Made by a program: the position numbers and the translations under genes
Origin: Gammaproteobacteria bacterium
GTDB lineage: Bacteria > Pseudomonadota > Gammaproteobacteria > Ga0077554 > Ga007554
NCBI GenBank assembly: GCA_040183005.1
Contig: JAMPIW010000007.1
Span: 434,001 to 498,000 of the forward strand
DNA length: 64,000 bases
Reading direction: 5' to 3'
Shown: positions 33,659 to 43,358 of the stretch, in pieces
Layout: every line of letters begins with the position of its first letter
Numbering within the stretch: position 1 is the stretch's first letter
Notes under the pieces: model-generated
Told to the model about the DNA's origin: nothing
The model's database searches: none
What the model saw: the letters and a program-made list of their open reading frames with translations, nothing else

Positions 33659-34579
33659 ATGCGATTAACCGGCACGAAAGAAAAGTCCACCATCATTGCA
33701 TCTGACTTGGATGCGGAATCTTTATTCGCGACAGAGGCGCCGCTGCAACTGGTAGGCCGCAACATGGGCGCAATTCTGGTGGATTCCGGAAAGCTCAAGC
33801 TGGAAGATGTCGAACGCATACTGCGCCTGCAAAAAGAGCAGGGGTTGCGCTTTGGAGATGCAGCGCTCAAGCTCAAATTGGTCAGTGCGGAAGATATTCA
33901 GCATGCACTATCCAAACAGTTTGCATACGCTTATCTCCGCCCAGGGGAGGGCGGTTTTGCCAATGATCTGGTGGCGGCCTATAAGCCCTTCAGCACGCAA
34001 GTCGAGGCCCTGCGCGCCTTGCGCAGCCAATTGATGCTGCGCTGGTTTAACGATGAGCACAAGACCCTTTCCATTGTCAGCCCAGGCGCACAAGAAGGCC
34101 GCAGTTACCTTGCCGCCAATCTGGCTGTGATATTTTCCCAGCTTGGTGAGCGCACCCTGTTGATTGATGCCGACCTGCGCAATCCCCGCCAGCACGTCAT
34201 TTTTAACCTGTCCCGCAGCACAGGGCTGACATCCATACTGGCTGGCCGCGCGGGGCAAGACGCCATCGCGCGCATTCCTTACTTTGCCGACCTCTCCGTT
34301 CTGGCGGCCGGTCCCATTCCTCCCAATCCGCTGGAGCTTTTGGGGCGCCCTGAGTTTTCGGGGTTGCTGGACGATCTAAGCCAGCGCTATGATGTCGTTC
34401 TTATCGACACGCCGGCTGGCGGCGTGTATACCGATGCCATGACAATTGTGGCGCGTGCGGGTGGCGCACTGATGTTGACACGCAAGGATCATACCCGCCT
34501 TGGCGCAGCCAAAGCTCTCGCATCCCAACTCGCCGCCTCTGACGCGGCGGTAATCGGTAGCGTGCTTAACAAATATTGA
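33659..34579 (+). CDS. epsG: EpsG tyrosine-kinase-like ATPase with MshEN-like N-domain
   Basis: 306 residues. The N-terminal part (about 38-92) matches the MshEN/GspE-N repeat: NMGAILVDSGKLKLEDVERI and LRFGDAALKLKLVSAEDIQH, a fold known to bind cyclic di-GMP. The C-terminal BY-kinase domain has a changed Walker A (SPGAQEGRSYLAANLA, Arg in place of the usual Lys), Walker A' LLIDADLRNPRQH and Walker B VVLIDTPAG. There is no C-terminal tyrosine cluster, only one Tyr at the end. It is the cytoplasmic partner of EpsF. Cyclic di-GMP control is inferred. Confidence 0.85.
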   Translation: MRLTGTKEKSTIIASDLDAESLFATEAPLQLVGRNMGAILVDSGKLKLEDVERILRLQKEQGLRFGDAALKLKLVSAEDIQHALSKQFAYAYLRPGEGGFANDLVAAYKPFSTQVEALRALRSQLMLRWFNDEHKTLSIVSPGAQEGRSYLAANLAVIFSQLGERTLLIDADLRNPRQHVIFNLSRSTGLTSILAGRAGQDAIARIPYFADLSVLAAGPIPPNPLELLGRPEFSGLLDDLSQRYDVVLIDTPAGGVYTDAMTIVARAGGALMLTRKDHTRLGAAKALASQLAASDAAVIGSVLNKY

Positions 34580-34656
34580 TGTGATTGGTTTGATCTCTAC
34601 TACCCTGGAGCGCAACGCCTCAAGGATTTGGTGAAACAGAGAAGGAATAGCTTTAT

Positions 34657-35583
34657 ATGAAAAAGACCATCACAAAAGCCGTTTTTCCAGTAGCCGGCAT
34701 GGGCACCCGATTCCTGCCCGCCACCAAGGCCAACCCCAAGGAAATGCTGCCGATCGTCGACAAGCCGCTGATCCAATATGCGGCAGAAGAGGCTATTTCA
34801 GCCGGAATCAAAGAACTGATCTTCGTCACCAGTAGCAATAAGCGCTCAATAGAAGATCATTTCGACAAAAATTACGAGCTGGAAGCAGAGCTGATAAAGC
34901 GCGACAAGCAGCAACTGCTGGATATCGTGCATGGCATACTGCCCAAAGGTGTATCGTGCGTATATGTGCGCCAGCCTGAGGCGCGCGGATTGGGTCATGC
35001 TGTTTTGTGCGCCAGGCCGGTAGTCGGCAATGAACCATTCGCCGTTATCCTCGCCGACGACCTGATCGACGATGGTGGCGCGGGTTGTCTCGCGCAAATG
35101 GTGCAGCAGTTCGAGCAACAAGGATGCAGTCTGCTGGGTGTGGAAGAAATCGCCCCCGATGAAACCGACAAATACGGCATTGTCGATGCGACTCCCTGGT
35201 GCGAAAGACTGGCCCGCGTCGATGCCATCGTCGAAAAACCCAGGCCCGATGTCGCGCCGTCCACGCTGGCGGTGGTTGGGCGTTACATTTTGAACCCACA
35301 AATTTTTGACCTCCTGGAAAACCAATCTGCCGGTGCCGGCGGTGAGATCCAGCTTACCGACGCCATTGCCCGGCTGCTGCAAGAATCCCTCGTATTGGCG
35401 TACCGTTTTCAGGGCAAACGCTACGACTGCGGCAGCAAACTCGGCTATCTCGAAGCCACCGTGCAATACGCCTTAAAACACCCGGAACTGGGGCAGGACT
35501 TTAAAAACTATTTGCAATCATTAGAGAGTCGTTTAGAGAACCCTTCAGCGCATAGTGAACAACCACGCTACCGTATTGTTTGA
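34657..35583 (+). CDS. galU: UTP-glucose-1-phosphate uridylyltransferase
   Basis: A 308-residue enzyme making UDP-glucose from glucose 1-phosphate and UTP. It has [20 protein letters not shown] at the N-terminus, [26 protein letters not shown] and a [11 protein letters not shown] segment with VGRYILNP. It supplies precursor for EPS. Ribosome site GAAGGA upstream; 77 bp after epsG. Confidence 0.97.
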   Translation: MKKTITKAVFPVAGMGTRFLPATKANPKEMLPIVDKPLIQYAAEEAISAGIKELIFVTSSNKRSIEDHFDKNYELEAELIKRDKQQLLDIVHGILPKGVSCVYVRQPEARGLGHAVLCARPVVGNEPFAVILADDLIDDGGAGCLAQMVQQFEQQGCSLLGVEEIAPDETDKYGIVDATPWCERLARVDAIVEKPRPDVAPSTLAVVGRYILNPQIFDLLENQSAGAGGEIQLTDAIARLLQESLVLAYRFQGKRYDCGSKLGYLEATVQYALKHPELGQDFKNYLQSLESRLENPSAHSEQPRYRIV

Positions 35584-35592
35584 CGAGAAATG

Positions 35593-35624
35593 TAGGTTGG
35601 GTCCGCTTCGCTTGACCTAACCCA
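35593..35624. repeat. Dispersed palindrome, copy 2
   Basis: TAGGTTGGGTC (35593-35603), CGCTTCGCTT and GACCTAACCCA; it is the reverse-orientation relative of the palindrome at 24708-24739, with one arm shortened. It follows galU. Confidence 0.65.
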
Positions 35625-35696
35625 CTTTAGTTGGACAGTATTGGGATTAAACTCAAGAAAAATGCATCAGGAACATGATATTTCATGGGGGTTGAG

Positions 35697-35993
35697 ATGA
35701 ACCGCCAGCAGATGATCGAGCGCTCTGAGTCCTATCTGCGCGAGCTACTTCGGGCGAACCTGCCGCCCGGTACGCCGGTCTATCTCTTCGGTTCCCGCGC
35801 ACGGGGGGACGGGCGTTGGAACTCGGATTTTGATCTCTGGATCGACGCCGACGTTGATCCGTCAACACTCTCCAGGTTTGGCGACGTGCTGGAGGAGTCT
35901 TTTGTCCCGTTTCACGTCGACTTCGTCACAACACGCCAGCTTGCCGGCCAGTTCGGCGCAGCAGTTCGCCAGGAGGCCAAGCGATGGATGTGA
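35697..35993 (+). CDS. MNT-type nucleotidyltransferase (antitoxin-like)
   Basis: A 98-residue minimal nucleotidyltransferase with the Pol-beta signature YLFGSRARGDGRWNSDFDLW and a third Asp in FHVDFVT. The start at 35697 has GGGGG 7 bases upstream; another ATG lies at 35685. It overlaps the HEPN gene by 10 bp. In MNT/HEPN pairs the MNT protein AMPylates and silences the HEPN toxin. The pair interrupts the EPS gene order. Confidence 0.88.
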   Translation: MNRQQMIERSESYLRELLRANLPPGTPVYLFGSRARGDGRWNSDFDLWIDADVDPSTLSRFGDVLEESFVPFHVDFVTTRQLAGQFGAAVRQEAKRWM

Positions 35994-36400
35994 GGCTCCA
36001 ATCTTTTTCTGAGGCCCTGGAGAGCTTTGCTTATCTGGCCAACGTCGATATCGCAGCACTGTCGGCCACGCTCGACCCGCGCCTGATCGACGGGCTGCAA
36101 AATGGGAAAGTACAGAAATTCGAATACACGCTGGAGCTTTGCTGGAAAGCAATCAAAGAATTTGTTAAACAGAATGAAGGCATAGATGAGGCATCGCCCA
36201 AGAAAGTGGCCAAGGCATTCTATCTTTCGGGTTACATACCCGAGGGTGACTATCTGGCGCTGATCCAGGCCATCGACGACCGAAACAAGCTCAGCCACAT
36301 CTACGAAAAACGTGAGTTCGACTTGATCCTTGCGCGACTACCCGAGTATGCCGGCCTCCTGCAACGGATTCTCGACTCCATGAAACGGGTGGCAAGCTAA
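35984..36400 (+). CDS. HEPN-type (HI0074 family) substrate-binding/toxin protein
   Basis: 138 residues, all helical, of the HI0074-type nucleotidyltransferase substrate-binding family. LELCWKAIKEFVKQNEG, PKKVAKAFYLSGYI and a DDRNKLSHIY segment containing RNxxxH, the HEPN RNase motif. So it could be an RNase toxin neutralised by the upstream MNT protein; family members in some systems act only as partner. Translationally coupled to it. Confidence 0.87.
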   Translation: MDVRLQSFSEALESFAYLANVDIAALSATLDPRLIDGLQNGKVQKFEYTLELCWKAIKEFVKQNEGIDEASPKKVAKAFYLSGYIPEGDYLALIQAIDDRNKLSHIYEKREFDLILARLPEYAGLLQRILDSMKRVAS

Positions 36401-36458
36401 CCATGAATTATGAGTCCGTTGGTCAGGATGTGGTTGAAAATCATTGTCTGAAATACGC

Positions 36459-36484
36459 ACCCTCTCCCGCACGCGGGAGAGGGT
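36459..36484. repeat. REP-like hairpin
   Basis: ACCCTCTCCCGC and GCGGGAGAGGGT pair over 12 bp with an AC loop. This palindrome is a widespread proteobacterial intergenic repeat. It may also end transcription of the MNT/HEPN pair. Confidence 0.75.
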
Positions 36485-36584
36485 GGGGCGCACACACTCA
36501 AGCTGTCACAATAATCATCGATAATTTCTGTAGGCATGTGACGAAATTTTTTCGCGCCAAGAAACAAATAGCTTAAGAGTAAAC

Positions 36585-37496
36585 ATGTCAACCACAGCAA
36601 CTTCAGGCGCGGCTATGTTACAAGGCGCTACCAGCTCCCTCAGGCAAACATGGCCCGTATTATTGGGCCTGCTTGTTCTGTATGTGCCCACTTTCTATGA
36701 TCTTTTGACCGGACTGTGGAGCTCGGAAGAGCAGGCGCATGGCCCCATGATACTTTTGCTTTCTGCTTGGCTAATTTATCGAAAATGGCCGCAAATGCTA
36801 CAAGCCAGTGAGGGAAAATCCACTTCACTGGTGGGTTGGCCGCTCTTTATTTGTGCCCTACTGCTATATATCGTTGGGCGTTCGCAGAGTATTCTGATTT
36901 TTGAGATTGGCTCATTTATATTGTTGCTGGCCTCCATATTTTTGCTGATGCGTGGTGGCAGTGCATTGAAGGTGCTGTGGTTTCCGTTGTTTTTTATGCT
37001 GTTCATGATTCCGCTGCCCGGCACGTTGGTGTCCGTTTTGACGTTGCCAATGAAAATGGCCGTATCGTATGTGACGGAGCACATTCTATTCTGGCTCGGT
37101 TACCCCATCGCACGCACGGGTGTAATCTTGCAGATTGGACAGTATCAATTACTCGTGGCTGATGCCTGTGCGGGTCTACAAACGCTGTTGACTTTGGAAG
37201 CCTTGGGCCTCTTTTACCTTAATGTTGTTCGGCACACCTCTGTTTTTCGTAACGTAGCCCTTGCCATCTTAATTGTGCCCATTTCATTTACCGCAAATGT
37301 TATCCGCGTCATGGTGCTTACGCTAATTACCTACCATCTCGGTGATGAGGCGGGTCAAGGGTTTTTGCATGGATTTGCGGGCTTAGTGCTATTCGTCAGT
37401 GCATTGCTGCTGATTATAGGGTTGGATTCCCTATTACAGTTGGCTGTAAAAGCAAGGGGGGCTCTTCATGCTGTACCCCCCAGGAACGTGTCATGA
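36585..37496 (+). CDS. xrtB: Exosortase B
   Basis: A 303-residue polytopic membrane protein of the exosortase family. The three catalytic residues are visible: Cys195 in ADACAGLQTL, Arg241 in NVIRVMV, and His262 in GFLHGFAG. EEQAHGPMILLLSAWLIYR near the N-terminus and LTLEALGLFYLNVV are the type-B signature. Exosortases process proteins with a C-terminal sorting signal at the inner membrane. It overlaps epsI by 4 bp. No protein with a PEP-CTERM-like tail is recognisable in this window. Confidence 0.9.
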   Translation: MSTTATSGAAMLQGATSSLRQTWPVLLGLLVLYVPTFYDLLTGLWSSEEQAHGPMILLLSAWLIYRKWPQMLQASEGKSTSLVGWPLFICALLLYIVGRSQSILIFEIGSFILLLASIFLLMRGGSALKVLWFPLFFMLFMIPLPGTLVSVLTLPMKMAVSYVTEHILFWLGYPIARTGVILQIGQYQLLVADACAGLQTLLTLEALGLFYLNVVRHTSVFRNVALAILIVPISFTANVIRVMVLTLITYHLGDEAGQGFLHGFAGLVLFVSALLLIIGLDSLLQLAVKARGALHAVPPRNVS

Positions 37497-38215
37497 CTAA
37501 GTCGTTAATGATTGGTCTTATTCTTGGTACACTAATGATGTTGGCTGCTGTATTAACCAAGGCCATGACGCCTACTATCCATTTGTCAAAGAGTCGTCCA
37601 GCGCTTGAGCTTAGCACAGCCATCCCTTTACAATTTGGCGAGTGGAGGGAAGAGAAAAAACTAGCCTCTGTTGTGGTGAATCCACAAGTGGAAGCTACGA
37701 TTAAAAGGATTTACACTCAAACGCTTTCGCGTACTTACATCAATAACAATGGGGAGCGGATCATGCTCTCCATCGCTTACGGTAACGACCAAAGAGATGC
37801 GGTTCAACTTCATTACCCTGAAGTCTGCTACCCCGCCCAAGGCTTCCAGGTCATCTCCAATCGACAAGGTGCTCTGGTAACATCGCAAGGCATAATCCCC
37901 GTTCGACGCCTTGAAACCAATTTCTCTAACCAGCGATTTGAGCCGGTGACTTACTGGACGACCGTCGGTGATGAAGCTGTCACAGGCGGGATAAGCAAAA
38001 AAATTGCCGAAATGCGTTATGGCCTTAAGGGCGAAATACCCGATGGGTTGCTTTTTCGTGTTTCATCTATCAACGCAGATACCCAAGCTGCTTTCGCGCT
38101 TCAGGAGTCATTTGCCAAGGCTTTATTGAATGAGTTGCAACCAGATATGCGACTTCGCCTTGCGGGCCTTGGCGCACCAGGCAAGGTTGGCGTCAAAGCT
38201 GCTACTCTTAGATAG
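37493..38215 (+). CDS. epsI: EpsI-family exosortase partner protein
   Basis: 240 residues with an N-terminal membrane anchor (LMIGLILGTLMMLAAVLTKA) and the TIGR02914/EpsI domain: IPLQFGEWREE, then YGNDQRDAVQLHYPEVCYPA with the CYPAQGF box, and YWTTVGDEAVTGG. EpsI accompanies exosortase in almost all such loci; its biochemical role is unresolved. Coupled to xrtB by an ATGA overlap. Confidence 0.92.
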   Translation: MTKSLMIGLILGTLMMLAAVLTKAMTPTIHLSKSRPALELSTAIPLQFGEWREEKKLASVVVNPQVEATIKRIYTQTLSRTYINNNGERIMLSIAYGNDQRDAVQLHYPEVCYPAQGFQVISNRQGALVTSQGIIPVRRLETNFSNQRFEPVTYWTTVGDEAVTGGISKKIAEMRYGLKGEIPDGLLFRVSSINADTQAAFALQESFAKALLNELQPDMRLRLAGLGAPGKVGVKAATLR

Positions 38216-38351
38216 GCGAAATAGTCGTAAATTTTTTTAAGCATAGGGCATATCTAAAGCTTGGCTGCTCGTAATTTTTCAGCGAGCTTCAAAATAAGCG
38301 ATCACGATCAAAGTTAATTGATAACCCGATTTTACAAGCGAAGGGGCAGTA

Positions 38352-39437
38352 ATGAACAAAAAAGCACTCATAACAGGCATCACTGGGCAAGATGGTGCTT
38401 ATCTTGCCGAGCTGTTGTTGAGCAAGGGCTACGAGGTTCACGGCATTAAGCGCCGTGCCTCGCTGTTCAACACAGATCGTATTGATCATTTGTACCAGGA
38501 TCCTCATGTTTCCAACCGTAATCTCGTCCTACACTACGGCGATCTGACGGACTCTACCAACCTCATTCGCATCATCCAGCAGGTGCAGCCGGATGAGATC
38601 TACAATCTTGCCGCCATGAGTCATGTTGCGGTCAGTTTTGAGACCCCGGAATACACCGCCAATGCCGATGGGATTGGCACGCTACGCATCCTCGAAGCCA
38701 TTCGCATACTTGGTTTGGAAAAGAAGACCCGTTTCTATCAGGCCTCCACCTCCGAACTTTATGGTCTGGTACAAGAAACCCCGCAGAAGGAAACCACACC
38801 TTTCTACCCGCGCAGCCCTTACGCAGTGGCCAAACTCTACGCCTACTGGATCACTGTTAACTACCGTGAAGCCTATGGCATGTATGCCTGTAACGGCGTC
38901 CTGTTTAACCATGAATCCCCGTTGCGTGGTGAAACCTTCGTTACACGTAAGATCACCAGAGCGCTTGCCCGCATCAAACTCAACCTGCAAGATTGCCTCT
39001 ACCTCGGCAATATGGATTCCCTGCGTGATTGGGGCCATGCAAAAGACTACGTTGAAATGCAGTGGCTCATGCTCCAGCAGGACAAGCCGGATGATTTCGT
39101 TATCGCCACCGGTATACAGTACAGTGTGCGCGACTTCGTCAACGCCGCCGCCAAGGAGCTAGGAATTCAGATCACTTGGCAAGGCGAAGGTGTTGATGAA
39201 ACGGGCACAGATCATAATGGTAAGGTCATCGTCAAGGTTGATCCGCGCTACTTCCGCCCCACAGAAGTGGAGACACTCCTCGGTGACCCTACAAAGGCCA
39301 AAGAAAAGCTCGGCTGGACACCAAAGACGAGTTTCAAAGACCTCGTGGCCGAAATGGTTCGCGAAGATCTCAAGAGTGCTGAGCGTGACGAACTGGTTAA
39401 AAAACATGGCTTCGCTGCCTATGATTTTCATGAGTAA
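38352..39437 (+). CDS. gmd: GDP-mannose 4,6-dehydratase
   Basis: A 361-residue short-chain dehydrogenase-type enzyme that turns GDP-mannose into GDP-4-keto-6-deoxymannose. Rossmann motif [17 protein letters not shown], substrate segment [22 protein letters not shown] and catalytic YAVAK. C-terminus [26 protein letters not shown] ribosome site upstream. First gene after a 136-bp gap with a small hairpin. Confidence 0.97.
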   Translation: MNKKALITGITGQDGAYLAELLLSKGYEVHGIKRRASLFNTDRIDHLYQDPHVSNRNLVLHYGDLTDSTNLIRIIQQVQPDEIYNLAAMSHVAVSFETPEYTANADGIGTLRILEAIRILGLEKKTRFYQASTSELYGLVQETPQKETTPFYPRSPYAVAKLYAYWITVNYREAYGMYACNGVLFNHESPLRGETFVTRKITRALARIKLNLQDCLYLGNMDSLRDWGHAKDYVEMQWLMLQQDKPDDFVIATGIQYSVRDFVNAAAKELGIQITWQGEGVDETGTDHNGKVIVKVDPRYFRPTEVETLLGDPTKAKEKLGWTPKTSFKDLVAEMVREDLKSAERDELVKKHGFAAYDFHE

Positions 39438-39443
39438 TTGGTA

Positions 39444-40430
39444 ATGGATCAGAATGCGAAGATCTACATCGCCGGGCACCGTGGGCTTGTGGGTTCCGCC
39501 ATCGTGCGCAACCTTCAGGCGAAGGGTTACACCAACCTCCTGACACGCACGCATGCCGAACTCGACCTCACTGATCAGAAAGCCACTGATACCTTCTTTG
39601 CAGAAGAGAGGCCCGACTATGTCTTTCTGGCGGCCGCCAAGGTCGGCGGCATTCTGGCCAACAACCTCTATCCCGCCGAGTTCATCCGTGACAACCTCGT
39701 CATTCAGACCAACATCATCCATGCGGCATACAAGAACAATGCAAAGCGCTTGATGTTCTTGGGCTCCAGTTGTATCTACCCCAAGCTGGCACCACAGCCG
39801 ATGAAGGAAGAGTATTTGCTCACTGGCCCGCTGGAACCGACTAACCGGCCTTACGCCCTTGCCAAGATTGCAGGCATTGAAATGTGCTGGAGTTATAACC
39901 GGCAATACGGCACGAAATATCTCGCTGTAATGCCTACTAACCTCTATGGTCCGGGGGATAACTATGACCTTAACAATAGCCACGTTATCCCGGCGCTGAT
40001 CCGCAAGTTTCACGAAGCCAAGGCCAGCAATGCCTCCACTGTTATTGTGTGGGGTACCGGCACTCCACGCCGCGAGTTTCTCTATAGCGAAGACATGGCC
40101 GATGCCTGCGTTTACCTGATGAATCTGCCGGATGTGCAGTTCGTCAAGCTGCTGGGGCAGGACCGCAATGATGGCTTGCCGCCGCTAATGAACGTCGGGG
40201 TGGGCGAGGACCTCACCATTCGCGAACTGGCCGAAACCGTTTCAAGTGTGGTCGGTTTTGAAGGTGAACTGGTTTTTGACGCCAGCAAACCCGATGGCAC
40301 ACCGCGTAAGCTGCTGGACGTTGAGCGATTGAATGCCTTGGGCTGGAAGGCCGCCACCACCATGCAGGACGGACTGACTAAGACCTATCAGAATTTCATC
40401 GCCGTAAACCACGTAGGAGGCGAACGGTAG
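39444..40430 (+). CDS. fcl: GDP-L-fucose synthase
   Basis: A 328-residue epimerase/reductase that completes GDP-L-fucose formation. [15 protein letters not shown] is the NADP motif, the [16 protein letters not shown] segment and YALAKIAG the catalytic site, then [13 protein letters not shown]. The start ATG at 39444 lies 7 bp after the gmd stop. Fucose or a fucose-like residue is thus likely in the EPS. Confidence 0.97.
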   Translation: MDQNAKIYIAGHRGLVGSAIVRNLQAKGYTNLLTRTHAELDLTDQKATDTFFAEERPDYVFLAAAKVGGILANNLYPAEFIRDNLVIQTNIIHAAYKNNAKRLMFLGSSCIYPKLAPQPMKEEYLLTGPLEPTNRPYALAKIAGIEMCWSYNRQYGTKYLAVMPTNLYGPGDNYDLNNSHVIPALIRKFHEAKASNASTVIVWGTGTPRREFLYSEDMADACVYLMNLPDVQFVKLLGQDRNDGLPPLMNVGVGEDLTIRELAETVSSVVGFEGELVFDASKPDGTPRKLLDVERLNALGWKAATTMQDGLTKTYQNFIAVNHVGGER

Positions 40431-40495
40431 ATGCTCGCAGTGACCTCATTCAGAACTGAGATGTGCTGCATTGATAAATCGGTTCGAGGCTTGCC

Positions 40496-42046
40496 ATGAC
40501 AGACGGTGGGCAGGCGAGCCTAGGGTCGCGCAGCATTACGGCTTTTCTGTGGGGGGGCGGGGGGGCGTTTCTTCGTCTGTTCCTACAAATAAGCGCCCAG
40601 GTGGTGCTAGCACGGGTGCTGGGGCCTGAACAGTATGGCCTGTTTGCCATGGGTGTGATGGTGATGAGCTTTTCCGCGTTTTTTTCCGATGTTGGCCTTG
40701 CCTACGGGCTGATCCAGCGCCAGCATCTGGACAGCACCCACATCCGTTTTGTCTTCACCTGGCAGCTTGTGCTGGGGCTGGTTGCCACTGGCGTACTGGC
40801 TAGTCTGTCGGGAGTGTTGGCCGAATTCTTTCGCGAGCCGAAAATGGTGCCGCTCATGCTTGCGCTGGCGCCGCTAGCGCTAGTGCAGGCGGCTAGTGCG
40901 GTGTCGCTTAATTTGCTGCAGCGCGAGCTGGATTTCAAGTCGTTGCAGATCGCCCAGACGATTGCCTATTTTGTCGCCTATGTTTGCTTGGGTATTCCGC
41001 TTGCCTTGGCGGGTGCGCAGGTGTGGGCGCTGGTGGTGGCCTGGGCTGTGCAAAGCCTGCTGTCGCTGGTGCTGATGTATCGGGTGACGGGTCACCCGCT
41101 TGGGCTGCTGTTCCGGCATGGTGATGCGCGAAGCATGGGGCATTTCGGTGGCACCGTGCTGCTGACAAATATGACCAATTGGTTCATCGGCAATATTGAT
41201 CGCGTAGTGTTGGCGCGCACGCTGTCCACTGCTTCGGTGGGCCTGTACGTCAACGCCTACAATCTGGTCTACGCGCCTGCCAGTACGCTGCAGAGTTTCA
41301 TGCAGCCGGTCATGTATTCTGCCTGCGCCAAGATGCAGGACGATCCCGGGCGCATTCGCAATGTCTACCTGATGTTGATGGCGGGAATTACGCTGGGGAT
41401 CATGCCGGTTTTTTTTGCGATGGCAGCAGTGGCCGATACCTTGGTGCTGGGCCTGTATGGTCAGCATTGGGCAGGGGCGGCCGAGGTATTGCGACCGATT
41501 GCACTGGCGATGCCGATCATGTTGCTGTGGGGCATTACGACGCCGGTACTGTGGAGCTCGGGGCGGGCCACGCTGGAATTCAAATTTCAGCTTCCGCTGG
41601 TTGTGCTGTGGCTGATCGCCGCTTTGCTGGCGGTTCAGTATTCGCTGGCCGCGCTGGCCTGGACCGTACTGGGGCTGTTTCTGCTCAGAACCCTGCTGTT
41701 CACTGTGATTGCAGCGCGCGTGCTGGGGGCGGAGCTGGCTGACTGTGTGCTGGCCTTGCGTGGCGGCATGGCGCTCAGCGGTTTGACCAGTCTGACCGCC
41801 TGGTCGGTGGATTGCTTGCTTGCTGTCTGGCTGCCGGATGCTCTGGCCCGATTGCCGGGCGTGATTATCCTGTGCGGCCTGACAGTACTGCTGGCATTCA
41901 AATGGCTGCCCGGCCTGTTGGCCACATCACTGGCGAATCAGCTGGAACCGCAGGTTGACCGTTTGCCAACCCGCGCGGCGAGACTGGTTCGCTGGGGGAT
42001 GTCAGCGCAGCTGCGTGGTTCCAGACTCGATAGGTACAAGTTATGA
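40496..42046 (+). CDS. Lipopolysaccharide/EPS flippase (Wzx, WzxC-like)
   Basis: A 516-residue MOP-superfamily transporter with about 12-14 membrane spans. FLWGGGGAFLRLFLQISAQV, VLARVLGPEQYGLFAMGVMV and the NIDRVVLARTLSTASVGLY repeat match WzxC/polysaccharide flippases. It moves lipid-linked repeat units across the inner membrane. Its stop overlaps the next glycosyltransferase start (ATGA). Confidence 0.92.
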   Translation: MTDGGQASLGSRSITAFLWGGGGAFLRLFLQISAQVVLARVLGPEQYGLFAMGVMVMSFSAFFSDVGLAYGLIQRQHLDSTHIRFVFTWQLVLGLVATGVLASLSGVLAEFFREPKMVPLMLALAPLALVQAASAVSLNLLQRELDFKSLQIAQTIAYFVAYVCLGIPLALAGAQVWALVVAWAVQSLLSLVLMYRVTGHPLGLLFRHGDARSMGHFGGTVLLTNMTNWFIGNIDRVVLARTLSTASVGLYVNAYNLVYAPASTLQSFMQPVMYSACAKMQDDPGRIRNVYLMLMAGITLGIMPVFFAMAAVADTLVLGLYGQHWAGAAEVLRPIALAMPIMLLWGITTPVLWSSGRATLEFKFQLPLVVLWLIAALLAVQYSLAALAWTVLGLFLLRTLLFTVIAARVLGAELADCVLALRGGMALSGLTSLTAWSVDCLLAVWLPDALARLPGVIILCGLTVLLAFKWLPGLLATSLANQLEPQVDRLPTRAARLVRWGMSAQLRGSRLDRYKL

Positions 42047-42990
42047 TTGCTCAAGTGCTTCCCACAATCTCGGTTGTCATCCCGCTGTATAACAAGCCGC
42101 AGTATGTGCGGCGCGCCGTGGAATCGGCGTTGGCGCAGGGTGATGCCATTCTGGAAGTTGTAGTGGTCGACGATGGCTCCACCGACGACAGCGCGGCGCG
42201 GGTGAAAGCACTAAACCACGTGAAAGTCCGGTTGGTGGAAAAGCCTAATGGTGGCGTGTCTTCAGCTCGCAATCGGGGAATCGAGGAGGCGCGTGGTGAG
42301 TTTATTGCGTTTCTGGATGCGGACGACCTCTATCTACCGGGATTCATCGACGAAATCATCGGCCTAATCCGGATGTTTCCTGAAGCGACAGTGTATGCGA
42401 CAAGCTATACATTTGTTTGGTCAGATAGCAAAAGGAAAAATGCTTTGTTACCGCGCAGCATCAAGAAAACCAAACCGCAAATCGTCGAACAACTATTCTC
42501 CGCATTTTCACGCTCGACCATTTTTTCTATCTCATCTTCAGCCTGCGTGCGCCGTCAAGCAATGGTTAGGCATAATATATATTTCCCAGAGGGTGAAAAC
42601 GTAGGCGAAGATCAGGACGTGATTTTCAGACTGGCCGAAAAAGGAACCATCGCGTTTTCACCGCGATTCCTCGCGGAATACACTCAAGGGATATCGAACA
42701 GCCTATACAGTGTGCTTCCGCTTGACCTCCCGCCTTGTTACCTTAGATTGGCGGAGAGGATGAAGTCAAAGGGTTTCCCGGACAATCAAAGAAAAGGGGC
42801 GGCACGGCTGCTTTCCGTGAGCTACCTGAACGTGACGCGTACCAATATAGAACATGGCAAACGCAAGCGTGCAGCGAGGGTATTGTTTCATCCGCGTGCA
42901 TTTTTTCATTGGACTTACTGGATCAGAACACTGGTGCGGTTTTGTTTGCCGGTTAATTTGTTTCGAACTAGGTGGCTGCGGCGAATATGA
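42043..42990 (+). CDS. Family 2 glycosyltransferase
   Basis: A 315-residue GT-A enzyme: ISVVIPLYNKPQYVRRAVES, VVVVDDGSTDDSAARV, SSARNRGIEEARGEF, FLDADDLYLPGF. EDQD near 189-192 is the likely acceptor-side catalytic Asp region. It transfers an unknown sugar in EPS repeat-unit assembly. Coupled upstream and downstream by ATGA overlaps. Confidence 0.93.
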   Translation: MIAQVLPTISVVIPLYNKPQYVRRAVESALAQGDAILEVVVVDDGSTDDSAARVKALNHVKVRLVEKPNGGVSSARNRGIEEARGEFIAFLDADDLYLPGFIDEIIGLIRMFPEATVYATSYTFVWSDSKRKNALLPRSIKKTKPQIVEQLFSAFSRSTIFSISSSACVRRQAMVRHNIYFPEGENVGEDQDVIFRLAEKGTIAFSPRFLAEYTQGISNSLYSVLPLDLPPCYLRLAERMKSKGFPDNQRKGAARLLSVSYLNVTRTNIEHGKRKRAARVLFHPRAFFHWTYWIRTLVRFCLPVNLFRTRWLRRI

Positions 42991-43358
42991 AAGACCTGCT
43001 GCTCTCTAACGGTTTTCAGCCAAGTTACGAAAAGGGCTTTGCCAATGGAATTGCCGAGAATGGAATTAGTGTCGAGTTGATATCTTCGGATCGCACATTG
43101 GCAAAGGAGCTTGATCACCGGATTCAAATCAATAATTTACGTGGCAGTCAGGATCCATTCAGCTCAACTTACGCAAAAGCCGTCAACTTGATTCTTTATG
43201 CAGATAGCCGTATCCGTTGTTGTACATCTAATTGGCCTATTCATTCGCCCAACGGCGCCCTTTCTGTGGTGGGGTTATGCGCAGTCGAACTGATGCAATC
43301 TGTCCTTGTCATTGGCAAAGCTAGGCAATATTGGAAACGGTTAGAGGCACACATATGA
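42987..43358 (+). pseudogene. Glycosyltransferase (GT4-like) remnant with internal deletion
   Basis: 123 codons. The first 75 or so resemble the N-terminus of GT4 enzymes seen in EPS loci: MKDLLLSNGFQPSYEKGF, VELISSDRTL, NNLRGSQDPFSSTYAKAVNL. A broken stretch and a short end, QYWKRLEAHI, follow. The start overlaps the previous stop (ATGA) and the stop overlaps the next start (ATGA), so both edges of an original gene may survive around a large deletion. It lacks the nucleotide-binding half. Confidence 0.55.

Noticed and set aside
35593-36484. CRISPR-like array from the repeated palindromes
   Set aside because: Only isolated palindromes of different sequence, no regular spacing, no repeat series, no cas genes in the window.
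39159-40013. Minus-strand open frame of 284 codons over gmd/fcl
   Set aside because: Antisense shadow crossing two real genes; no signature and no ribosome site.
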